A stretch of DNA of 64,000 nt from Lachnospiraceae bacterium. Its GTDB lineage: Bacteria; Bacillota; Clostridia; Lachnospirales; Lachnospiraceae. A program made the translations under genes and the position numbers. Each line of letters opens with the position of its first letter. The first letter of the stretch is position 1. This document shows, piece by piece, positions 1 to 7,000 of this stretch. The DNA is taken from the NCBI GenBank assembly GCA_021203305.1, contig JAJQBK010000019.1, positions 1 to 64,000 of the forward strand, read 5' to 3'. The notes below the pieces were generated by a model, which ran no database searches, was not told the origin of the DNA, and worked only from the letters and a program-made list of their open reading frames with translations.

Positions 1-330
1 ACAGTAACTATGCGGATTTCAACGGTTTTACATGTTGAACCGTGAATAATTTAGGCTCATTTCTATAAACTGTTTAAGAATGAGTATAAAATGACTCCCA
101 AAGAATTTTGAAAATACTCAAAGGGCAGTAACATATGATCATCTGTTACCCGGTTCTATATTACTACCGGATTTCTATGAAAAACTTTATATGCCTGTGG
201 ACCACCTTTGATTTTCATTATAAACCAGCTTTCCTGTAAAGAGGCAGGATTTTGTCTTCCTGGTTCTCCTGTCGGCCAAATAAACCAAACCTGAATACGC
301 TGAATTCGTGTTCCCGGTTCCATTTTTTTC
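1..330. other. Intergenic stretch, no gene recognised
   Basis: I see no convincing gene here on either strand. A short inverted repeat (GTAACA / TGTTAC) lies at about 126-147. The region is AT-rich and reads as non-coding or very degenerate sequence at the window edge. Confidence 0.4.
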
Positions 331-359
331 TTACATTCTCAATTTTATCGTGCTATAAT
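331..359 (+). promoter_or_regulatory. Sigma-A type promoter of the DUF2798-like gene
   Basis: The -10 box TATAAT lies at 354-359 and a weaker -35 box TTACAT at 331-336, separated by 17 bases. It faces the membrane protein gene that starts at 505 and gives a leader of about 140 nt. Confidence 0.55.
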
Positions 360-405
360 GCTCATCGTAAAAAAAATCAGTGCGTGTAGCATACATATTG
401 TTCGC

Positions 406-447
406 AAGGCGTATCTCCCTTTTCCAAAAAGGGAATGCGCCTTTTTT
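406..447 (+). terminator. Intrinsic terminator or attenuator in the leader of the DUF2798-like gene
   Basis: A hairpin pairs AAGGCG...CTCCCTTTT with AAAAGGGAA...CGCCTT and is followed directly by a T run (441-447). It sits after the promoter at 331-359 and before the start codon at 505, so it would cap most transcripts unless read through. Confidence 0.6.
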
Positions 448-504
448 GCTGAGACAACAAAAATCTGCATTCGCTGATATCATGGAAAGGAAGGTTATAT
501 TATT

Positions 505-1017
505 ATGCCAAAAACAAAAACACAGGGAATTGTATTCGGGCTGATCATGTCTTACGCAATGGCGTATGGAATGGAGGTCTACAATGTAGCTATTAAGGAA
601 GGGGCAGCCTTATCCACTGGCGGTCTCAGCAACATGACAAACATTGTCTTTCTGGACGCGCTGATCGAAGCTTCATATATGGGGATATTTGTATTCATCA
701 TTTCCAGCTTATATGGGAACCGGTTCGGAGCCGCATTCGCCGCAAAGCACTGTAATCCGGATAAAGATAATCCGTATTTCTGCCAGCTGCTGCGTCAGGG
801 TGCCACTGTCGCTGTCATGTGTCCGTCTATGAGCCTGATCGCTTCCCTTTTGTTCAACATTGCTTTAGCTGGCGCACCCATCACGCAGCTTCCTGCCATC
901 TGGGTGGGAACATTATTAAAGAATTTTCCAATGGCGTTTCTCTGGAATTTCTTTGCCGCCGCACCGTTTTCCCACTGGATATTCGGCAGGCTTTTTCCAG
1001 CAAAACAAACCGCATAA
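505..1017 (+). CDS. DUF2798-like small integral membrane protein
   Basis: A 170-residue hydrophobic protein with about four predicted membrane segments (roughly residues 7-25, 52-70, 98-120 and 130-155). Its two halves look like related two-helix units, as in DUF2798 proteins, whose function is unknown. The ATG follows GGAAAGGAAGG at 484-494, a good ribosome binding site. It is transcribed alone from the promoter at 331-359, behind a hairpin terminator. It is convergent with the channel gene cluster. Family assignment rests on hydrophobic pattern and residue spacing, so it is moderate. Confidence 0.6.
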   Translation: MPKTKTQGIVFGLIMSYAMAYGMEVYNVAIKEGAALSTGGLSNMTNIVFLDALIEASYMGIFVFIISSLYGNRFGAAFAAKHCNPDKDNPYFCQLLRQGATVAVMCPSMSLIASLLFNIALAGAPITQLPAIWVGTLLKNFPMAFLWNFFAAAPFSHWIFGRLFPAKQTA

Positions 1018-1055
1018 AAAGAGGGCTGAATAATGTTTTGCACCCTAACGTAAAG

Positions 1056-1078
1056 AGACCAGCGGGAGCTTCCGCTGG
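1056..1078 (+). terminator. Hairpin between convergent genes
   Basis: CCAGCGG and CCGCTGG form a perfect 7-bp stem around GAGCTT, followed by CCTTTT. It probably ends the gene at 505-1017. It also sits where the minus-strand gene at 1077-1280 loses its family resemblance. Confidence 0.4.
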
Positions 1079-1280
1079 CCTTTTGGAGGAAGTCATCATC
1101 TGCAATGATCCGCTCCGCCCCGTCCATCCCCTGGAACATCTTTGTGGAATAGCTGCTCATCCATAACTTGCCGTTTTGGGTTATGGATAAAATCTTTTTA
1201 TTCAGGATACGGTCACGGCTCAATCTCCTATGATTGAACATCAGTCCGTTTCTGTCGTCTACTACTGTAATCAGGATCAT
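1077..1280 (-). pseudogene. 3'-truncated small 'ribonuclease Z'-annotated family protein
   Basis: The first 68 codons resemble a short Clostridia family of about 130 residues that is often auto-annotated as ribonuclease Z, although it has no metallo-beta-lactamase motif. Recognisable pieces are MILITVVDDRNGLMFNHRR, KLWMSSYS and ADDDFLQKA. After about position 1077 the reading frame runs into unrelated sequence antisense to the DUF2798-like gene and stops only at 795. The start codon overlaps the stop of the upstream channel gene by four bases (ATGA), so the two were translationally coupled. I infer loss of the 3' half. The family's function is unknown to me. Confidence 0.5.
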
Positions 1281-2008
1281 TTCTCTCCCTCATCTGAAGT
1301 ATTCTGTTTGTTAATCTCATCCATGTAGCCCGCCGTGATAATACCGGCTGGCAGTGCTATGATCGCAATTCCCATGAAGGATGACAGCATGGTCACAATC
1401 CTCCCCGCTGTGCTGACCGGATAAATGTCCCCATATCCCATAGTTGTCAGGCTCACTGTTGCCCAGTAGATCGCGTCAAAAAAGGTATCAAAGGTGTCCG
1501 GCTCCACGTTAAAAATCACCAGGGCGGAGATGACTACATAGGCGGCGGCCAGGGTACAGACTACCAACATTGGAGCCCGCTGTTTCCGGATCACATTCAA
1601 AATAATAGTAAAACTTTTGGAATACCGGAACATCTTAAAAGCCCGGAATACACGGAAAGAACGCAGCAACCGGAAGATTTTAAGAAGGCGGAATCCCGCG
1701 CTTACCGGCAGGAATGTCGGCAGAATGGAAACCAGGTCTATGATTGCCATTGGCGTGAAGGGGTACATAATGAAGGATACTGCCCCTTTATGTTCTTTGT
1801 AATCTGCCGTAATTAATCTCAACAGGTAGTCTATGATAAAGAGGACTGCCACAAACACATCAATTGCGTTGAATACCGGATTGCCCTCCTTAAATGCCAA
1901 CGGGATCAGGCTGGCGACAATCACAATAATCATCCCGTAATCATAGATTGTGCTTGCCCGGCTTCCTCCACCGGACGGTTCGATAATCTGATAGATACGT
2001 TTTCTCAT
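1277..2008 (-). CDS. Voltage-gated-like potassium channel (ion transport family)
   Basis: A 243-residue, six-helix cation channel of the Kv/KvAP type. It should let K+ cross the cytoplasmic membrane. An S4-like helix rich in arginine lies at about residues 107-128 (RLLKIFRLLRSFRVFRAFK). The pore carries the selectivity filter TTMGYGD at about 188-194, followed by a long S6 helix. The start is set at the ATG at 2008 because AGAGG lies eight bases upstream; an in-frame upstream start (2068) would overlap the neighbouring gene and lacks a better site. It lies downstream of the Ada-like gene on the same strand and overlaps the truncated gene at 1280. No calcium-binding RCK domain is present. Confidence 0.85.
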   Translation of the reverse strand: MRKRIYQIIEPSGGGSRASTIYDYGMIIVIVASLIPLAFKEGNPVFNAIDVFVAVLFIIDYLLRLITADYKEHKGAVSFIMYPFTPMAIIDLVSILPTFLPVSAGFRLLKIFRLLRSFRVFRAFKMFRYSKSFTIILNVIRKQRAPMLVVCTLAAAYVVISALVIFNVEPDTFDTFFDAIYWATVSLTTMGYGDIYPVSTAGRIVTMLSSFMGIAIIALPAGIITAGYMDEINKQNTSDEGEK

Positions 2009-2030
2009 TTGTGCCTCTTTATGGTATGGT

Positions 2031-2318
2031 CTACAGATCAAACCTCTCCCTGTATTTGTCCGGATCACTCATGTATTCTTTGTACTTTGCTTTTAAGCAG
2101 TTCCCGCATGGACGGTAACCGGCAGCAAGGGCTGTCTTTTCATCCGCAAAAAATACACGGCTTTTCTCATAGCTGCCCGGAAATCTTTTAATCGTGGAAA
2201 GGGCCGATCGACAGTCCAACCTCCCGTAAATCTTCAGCTTCCCATTGCCTCCAAAAGTTCCCGGTGTTTCAGATAAATAAATGTTGCCGTTTGCGTCTGT
2301 TAATTTGTACTGTTTCAT
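2031..2318 (-). CDS. Ada-type metal-binding domain protein
   Basis: A 95-residue protein matching the zinc-binding domain of the Ada methyl-phosphotriester repair protein: GKLKIYGRLDCRSAL, then RVFFADEKTALAAGYRPCGNC. The visible ligands are one Cys in LDC and two in CGNC; the usual fourth is less clear. Here the domain stands alone, without the AraC-type or methyltransferase domains. Stand-alone forms are common in Firmicutes. They are often found with restriction genes or used as a DNA-binding Zn finger, but their role is not settled. The start overlaps the stop of the methyltransferase fragment upstream by four bases (2315-2318), so the two were translated as an operon. Confidence 0.7.
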   Translation of the reverse strand: MKQYKLTDANGNIYLSETPGTFGGNGKLKIYGRLDCRSALSTIKRFPGSYEKSRVFFADEKTALAAGYRPCGNCLKAKYKEYMSDPDKYRERFDL

Positions 2319-3133
2319 GACTGCTCCCCCTTTGTTAATTCCTGATACATCTTCATCAATTCTGCAACACAGGCGGATTCCGTCATGTCTTTGACGGAGA
2401 AGCCATACGTCTGCATGACTGCGCGGTCATTGTTTTGGTGCGCCCGGCGTAGCTCCGGAGGCATAGTTACCTCATCGTACAAATCTGCCAGACTGCTATC
2501 CGCATAGAGCGCACGAGCATCCAAAATAGCCTGAGCAGTCTGCTCGATTTTTACCTTCTGTGCGTCTGTGGGTGAAGGCCATGGGAATGTATTATATACG
2601 ATTTCCTTAGAATAGCGATAGTCACTCTTCAACCGTCCACAAACTGCCCGCATCCACGCCATATGAACATTCGAGGTCAAAACGCCAAAATGATAAAGCG
2701 TGGCACAAGGAATAATCTGCACCGCATCCGATGAAATAATATCAGAAGTCATAAAACCAATCGGGGCATATCGTCTGCGCTCAGATGATACTCTCGGTAT
2801 CAGTAAATAATTTTGACCTTCCGGCTGCGTCATCTGCGCAAAGCGGTTAGGAACCTTTGCATAGCCGTTCGTTGTCTTTGCTTTAGACTCCAATCGAAAC
2901 TGCCGAACTGCTTCGACCTTGCCGTATAGAATTTTGCTTTTCTTAATATCTGCTGGTGCTGCATGAACCAGCCATAAACAGTATCTCTTTTTTCCTTTGA
3001 TAAACTCATCTGCACCCATATACACATGAATCCATTTCTCCAACTGTGGCCCATGTGCGAGTATGTCCGCTCGTCTTTTGAGGTCGCATTTTGCGACCTC
3101 AAGCATTATCAGAACTATCAGAGGAATCTGCAT
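2315..3133 (-). pseudogene. 3' fragment of an MmeI-like class I DNA methyltransferase (target recognition region)
   Basis: From about 3080 down to 2315 the protein matches the C-terminal part of large MmeI-like restriction-methyltransferases: FMGADEFI-type RYCLWLV, then PRVSSERRRYAPIGF, LYHFGVLTSNVHMAWMR, GRLKSDYRYS and YNTFPWP. These belong to the target recognition and C-terminal helical regions. The first 15-18 residues (3133 to about 3080) are unrelated and overlap the PBECR4-like gene. The catalytic SAM motif and NPPY are absent. The 5' part of what is probably the same gene sits at 6990-7982 on the same strand, with about 3.9 kb of foreign sequence between. It is unlikely to be active alone. 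Confidence 0.75.
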
Positions 3134-3743
3134 TATCTGTCATATTCAGACGATTATATAGGATTTTACTTTCCTGTGATGAAATATGTAAACGTTCTTT
3201 TTTCAGGATAGTACGTGTACGCTGATTACATTCATAATCACGCTCACCCTTGATGAACGCAGAACAACAAAGATAATCGCACTTTGCCGCGCCATCCGAA
3301 CCGGCTTTGATAATAAACACAAAATTAGTTGTATCCAGATGACTCGATATCAGATAATCCGCTTTTATCATTGTGGTAAATGGATACATGCGAGGCATAT
3401 AGGAAAAGAACAAAAAATCTTTTTCGATAATATCCTTTAAACGAGTCAAAGCTTCAAGACGGGGTTTTACGAGATTCTCGTATTGTTCACCTTTAATGAT
3501 TTGCTCGAATGTAATTTTATGGTTAAGGATTCGATCCACGGTTTTACGCGCATTGTACCTCGGCAAGGATAAATCGCGTAAATATTGAAATCCTGCAAGA
3601 TGTGAAAAATCCTCCAATGAAAAAGTCAGATTGACGGTATAAAGCTGTTTTTTGTAGCCGTATGTTAGGGCATAACTGTATTCTGTTAATTCATTCCATA
3701 CAGAAGCAGCCTGATAGAGAATATCCAAAGCTTGTCCGTCCAT
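3099..3743 (-). CDS. PBECR4-domain-like protein (putative phage-associated nuclease/toxin fold)
   Basis: A 214-residue protein resembling the PBECR4 group, an RNase-like fold related to barnase, EndoU, colicin E5/D and RelE and linked to phages and mobile DNA. Matching stretches include YGYKKQLYTVNLTF, FSHLAGFQYLRDLSLP, KADYLISSHLD and CDYLCCSAFIKG. The ATG at 3743 is chosen because GGAGGTG lies seven bases upstream. A strong intrinsic terminator (3765-3796) lies just upstream, so expression needs readthrough or a weak local promoter. The C-terminus (about the last 10 residues, Ser/Asp-rich) overlaps the methyltransferase fragment and may mark the recombination joint. The nuclease role is known for the fold only by prediction. 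Confidence 0.55.
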   Translation of the reverse strand: MDGQALDILYQAASVWNELTEYSYALTYGYKKQLYTVNLTFSLEDFSHLAGFQYLRDLSLPRYNARKTVDRILNHKITFEQIIKGEQYENLVKPRLEALTRLKDIIEKDFLFFSYMPRMYPFTTMIKADYLISSHLDTTNFVFIIKAGSDGAAKCDYLCCSAFIKGERDYECNQRTRTILKKERLHISSQESKILYNRLNMTDNADSSDSSDNA

Positions 3744-3759
3744 ACTACACCTCCAATCT

Positions 3760-3936
3760 GAAAAAGAAAGAGCCTTGCCATTGCAAGGCTCTTTCTCAAG
3801 CGTTTTCATTCGATTCCGGGGAATCTAGTCGGCTTGTGGTAACCGCATAACCCACGGGCTGGCTCCACAGATGGCTGCATTCCGACGCAGTCAACTGTTT
3901 CATCACCACGATAGCTGGTCATCGCCGCTATCCTCT
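3760..3936 (-). ncRNA. Structured RNA candidate with own promoter and terminator
   Basis: A transcript of about 175 nt is implied: a perfect sigma-A promoter upstream (3943-3970) and a 14-bp intrinsic terminator at its end. In between, the RNA has conserved-looking segments such as CAGCCATCTGTGGAGCCAG and GGTTACCACAAGCCG. Two overlapping reading frames of 35 and 38 codons are both open, neither with a good ribosome binding site, which is what a conserved RNA often looks like. From memory the sequence style recalls the raiA RNA class of Clostridia; this is unconfirmed. It sits directly before the PBECR4-like gene. Confidence 0.5.
3765..3796 (-). terminator. Strong intrinsic terminator upstream of the PBECR4-like gene
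   Basis: AGAAAGAGCCTTGC pairs perfectly with GCAAGGCTCTTTCT around a 4-base loop (3779-3782). On the minus strand it is followed by TTTTT (3764-3760). It ends the structured RNA candidate and would also attenuate the gene starting at 3743. Confidence 0.85.
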
Positions 3937-3942
3937 ATAAAC

Positions 3943-3970
3943 ATTATAACACAAAAAAGGAATCCGTCAA
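3943..3970 (-). promoter_or_regulatory. Strong sigma-A promoter for the structured RNA
   Basis: On the minus strand TTGACG (3965-3970) and TATAAT (3943-3948) are separated by 16 bases. The predicted start of transcription is near 3936. Confidence 0.8.
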
Positions 3971-4009
3971 TGAGATTTCTGCTTTTCTTGCAGGAAGCAG
4001 GAAGTTCAA

Positions 4010-4091
4010 GGCCTTTTTCATGAGCATGCTTGCCGCATGCCTTATTTATTATATGCGGAGAAATGAAAAAATCAACAGAAAATTTTGGAAA
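4010..4091 (+). pseudogene. Possible 3' remnant of a phage gene upstream of the tape measure gene
   Basis: A 26-codon open stretch (starts MSMLAACLIYYM, ends in FWKRR) stops at the Shine-Dalgarno of the tape measure gene, as the end of a preceding tail-module gene would. Upstream it runs out of frame with no phage-like sequence. The length is too short to name a family. Coordinates are approximate. Confidence 0.25.
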
Positions 4092-4106
4092 CGGAGGTGA
4101 GGACGC

Positions 4107-5111
4107 GTGGCAACGAGCAGGGTTAAGGGTATTACAGTCGAGATTGATGGCGATACCACTGTTCTGTCAAAAGCACTGAGCAGTGTAAATAAAGAGATGA
4201 AGTCCACGCAGTCCCAGCTGAAAGATGTTGAGAAGCTCCTGAAGCTTGACCCGACGAATACGGAACTGTTGGCTCAAAAACAGAAACTCCTCACTGAGGC
4301 AGTCTCTGAAACAAAGGAGAAACTGGAAACATTAAAGACGGCTGCGGAGCAGGCAAACACGGCTCTGGCAAATGGTGAAATCAGCCAGGAACAATACAAT
4401 GCCCTGCAGCACGAAATCATCGAGACTGAAAACGAGCTGAAAAAACCGGAAGAACAGGCCGAGCAATCTGCAACTGCCCTGCAGAAGATTTCTGCGACCG
4501 GCGAGAAGCTGCAGTCGATCGGTGATTCGATTTCCACGGTCGGCACGAAGCTCCTGCCGGTAACGGCTGGTGTGGTGGCACTCGGCACAGCTGCCGTGAC
4601 TACAGCGGCAAACTTTGAAACAGCCATGTCCAGCGTCAAGGCTCTAATTTCCTCAAGCTCCACGGATATCGAAGGCGATATGGAGAAGCTGGAAGAGGCT
4701 GTTTCAGATGTCGCAGAGACCATTAAATCCTATCTGCACTTCTCCGTGCCGGATGAAGGGCCACTTACGGATTATGAGGACTGGATGCCGGACTTCATGC
4801 AGGGACTGGCAGACGGAATTGAGAAAAGCCGCAGCCTCCTGCAGGGCGCGATGTCGGATGTGGCAGCGGACATGATTATTAATCCGCAGGTCGCAGCGAC
4901 GCAGATGAACGGCGGCAGTTACGGAAATTATGGAAGCGGCTCGGATGCGACAGTTTCAGGAATCCTCTCCGGCATCCGGGAGATAGTAGATTCCTTAAGC
5001 GACCAGAACGCCGGGACGATTTCCATTCCGGTATATCTTGGCAATTCGCTCCTGGATGAGATTATTGTGGACGCGCAGCAAAGGCAAAACCTGCGCTCCG
5101 GCGGACGATAG
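4107..5111 (+). pseudogene. Phage tail tape measure protein with large internal deletion
   Basis: Residues 1 to about 200 match the N-terminus of siphophage tape measure proteins (coiled coil with LKDVEKLLKLDPTNTELL and LAQKQKLL, then a hydrophobic Ala/Thr segment). From about residue 205 (SYLHFSVPDEGPLTDYE, then WMPDFMQGLADGI) it matches the extreme C-terminus of the same proteins. Intact relatives are several times longer than 334 residues, so the middle has been lost in frame. The start is GTG at 4107 behind GGAGGTGAGG. The next gene follows at once. The tape measure sets tail length, so this copy cannot work normally. Confidence 0.75.
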
Positions 5112-5126
5112 GAGGTGTGCGTCTTG

Positions 5127-5486
5127 GCATTCATTCAATATTTAACTTTTGATGAAGAGGCGCTGCCAGAGCCGGATTCCTATGAGGTGTCCATGGTGGA
5201 TGTGGAGGCGGACTCCTCCGGGGAGACGGAAGCAGGAACGACGCAGAGGGATGTGGTGCGCTTTGGCGTACACACAATCTCTGTGTCCTTTACTGTTACA
5301 GCAAAATGGCTTAAAAAGCTGACGGCATACAAGCAGCAGGCAAAAATCGTGGTGGAGTTTTTCGATATGGAGACAGCAGAGACTGCTTCTGCGGAGATGT
5401 ACATCTCTGGTTACAAATCGAAACGGGAAGCGGATTCGTCTTATGGTGGGCTGTGGAATGTGTCTTTTACGCTGAAAGAGTTTTAG
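5127..5486 (+). CDS. Phage tail protein, DUF6711-like
   Basis: About 120 residues; it follows the tape measure remnant by a few bases, as the distal-tail or tail-completion gene does in siphophage tail modules. The sequence (LPEPDSYEVSMVDVEAD, RFGVHTISVSFTVTA, YGGLWNVSFTLKEF) fits the DUF6711 group of small tail proteins. A start at TTG 5124 or nearby (LAFIQYLTFDEE) fits AGGAGGTGTGCG better than the upstream ATG at 5115, which overlaps the Shine-Dalgarno; the exact codon is uncertain. No genes for capsid or portal are nearby, so it is a stranded prophage gene. Confidence 0.6.
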   Translation, partial: AFIQYLTFDEEALPEPDSYEVSMVDVEADSSGETEAGTTQRDVVRFGVHTISVSFTVTAKWLKKLTAYKQQAKIVVEFFDMETAETASAEMYISGYKSKREADSSYGGLWNVSFTLKEF

Positions 5487-5570
5487 ATTCAGCTTTTAAT
5501 CTGGCAGAACTTATGCTAGAATGCTGAGTGTGCTTAGGCATAAAATCGGAAGTTAAGGGAGTATAGGGGA

Positions 5571-6087
5571 ATGTTAGTAAAGGCCACAAAAGAAGATATC
5601 GAGCAATATATGGATTTCGCCTACTCGCTGGCGATGGATCAGACGAAATCCGGCTATCCTCTTTGTTCAGATGGTGTTTCTACAAAAGAGGAGTTTGTGG
5701 AGCAGGTTTGGAAAAGTTTCCACAATGATTATAGGGATGTTCTTCTTTTTGTTATTGATGGAGCAGTCGAGGGCTGGATTCAGTTTTTCTATATTGAACA
5801 GGACCGGTATCTCCAAACAAACGGTTTTCTTATTAATCGAAATACAGAGCAGGCTTTCACAGAGTTCCTGGAATACGCATGCGCACATTTTACAGGATAT
5901 GACCTGTATTTAGGATTTCCGAAAAGAAATGCCAGTGCAATCTCTTTTCTGCAAAAAACAGGTTGCAGATTGATTCAGGAATCTTATCATGATATTTTTT
6001 AATGACGATGAGGAAAGTCAGTCTGCAGCACTGGATATTGGCTTCTCTTGTGTTGGTGAATATGCTTTATATACTAAACGCGTATAG
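5571..6087 (+). pseudogene. GNAT acetyltransferase, frameshifted
   Basis: The open frame (5571-6002) begins MLVKATKEDIEQYMDFAYS and contains a GNAT core ending LGFPKRNASAISFLQKTGCR, an acetyl-CoA-binding region. It stops at 6000-6002 just after a run of six T bases (5995-6000). Removing one T reopens the frame to 6087 and gives a tail ending VGEYALYTKRV, typical of a second GNAT-like domain. Two-domain relatives are about 270-290 residues, so sequence is probably also missing at the joint. It lies inside phage tail genes as cargo. Substrate unknown. Confidence 0.55.
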
Positions 6088-6149
6088 TGAACTGATTCCA
6101 GTTTACCGATGAGTATATATAATCAAAATCGGAAAGGTGAGACGTTATA

Positions 6150-6515
6150 ATATTAAAAGTGCTTAGTGATAACTTTACCGTGTGTAAGGTTGAGGATTTT
6201 TCCCTTGTGAATATGGATGCAGAATACTGTTTTGTAGGAAAAACGGACGAAGAAAAATCACTTGTATGTCTCACAGCAGACGTTCCGTCAAATGTTATTG
6301 AACGTGATGATAACTGGAGAGGTTTTCGTATTCAAGGGGTTATGGATTTTTCACTGATTGGAGTATTAGCAAAGATTTCAACGATACTTGTGAAAGAAGG
6401 CATTTCAATTTTTGCTGTATCAACCTACAATACTGATTATGTTCTGTTAAAAGAAGAAAACTATCAAAAGGCTTTAGACATACTCAAACAATCTGGATAC
6501 AGTATAGCGGCTTGA
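6150..6515 (+). CDS. ACT-domain protein (CASTOR/DUF type)
   Basis: About 118-121 residues with a C-terminal ACT fold: VMDFSLIGVLAKISTILVKEGISIFAVSTYNTDYVLLKEENYQKAL. Such proteins bind small ligands, usually amino acids, as regulators. The start is unclear: AGGTGA at 6135-6140 is correctly spaced for an ATA codon at 6150 (ILKVLSDNF), while the first conventional start is GTG at 6159, too far from it. The original ATG may have mutated. It follows the GNAT remnant and precedes a terminator. Confidence 0.65.
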   Translation: MLKVLSDNFTVCKVEDFSLVNMDAEYCFVGKTDEEKSLVCLTADVPSNVIERDDNWRGFRIQGVMDFSLIGVLAKISTILVKEGISIFAVSTYNTDYVLLKEENYQKALDILKQSGYSIAA

Positions 6516-6566
6516 TGATTTCAAGTTTGTCGGTGGCAAATTAGAATAGAATGATTTTTACAAAGC

Positions 6567-6594
6567 ATCAGTCATTGCGACTGGTGCTTTTTTG
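6567..6594 (+). terminator. Intrinsic terminator before the truncated tail gene
   Basis: AGCATCAGTC pairs with GACTGGTGCT (with G-T pairs) and is followed by TTTTTT. It closes the GNAT/ACT segment. The tail gene begins 27 bases downstream. Confidence 0.7.
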
Positions 6595-6618
6595 ACGCAC
6601 AGAAGGAGGCGGTGGCGG

Positions 6619-7000
6619 ATGTATGCGGTGAGTGATGAAATTTTAGAGGCGGTGCAGGAAAACACTCGCTCCTACCACTGGGCAGGGACGATCACCACCA
6701 CTGCCGGTAAGGTGTACGCCTTCGATTACAGCGACATTGTGAAAGGCTCTGGCTACATCTCCTCGCAGTGTTACGGCAGTACGGAGATTGAACTCGGAAC
6801 GGTTTATTCATCGGAGCTTGGGATCACACTCTACTCCGAGGTTGATCGATACACGCTGGAGGATGCCATTATCGAGATTTCCTGTTTCCTGCTTCTGCCA
6901 GATGGAAGCTATGAGGAAGTGCCGATGGGCGTGTTCGAGGCGTCTGAGGCAAACCGAACGGTGAACTGTCTGGAGATAAAAGCCTATGACTATATTCCAC
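6619..7000 (+). pseudogene. 5' fragment of a phage tail protein (endopeptidase/receptor-module type)
   Basis: From ATG 6619 (AGGAGG at 6603-6608) about 125 codons resemble the N-terminal region of siphophage tail proteins that follow the distal tail gene (ENTRSYHWAGTITT, KGSGYISSQCYGSTEIELG, VNCLEIKAYDY). At about 6993-7000 the phage sequence ends and the frame continues meaninglessly to 7215 antisense to the methyltransferase fragment. The joint is therefore visible to within about ten bases. Confidence 0.6.

Noticed and set aside
3795-3930. Two overlapping short frames of 35 and 38 codons within the structured RNA candidate
   Set aside because: Neither has a convincing ribosome binding site, and both being open fits conserved RNA better than two overlapping genes.
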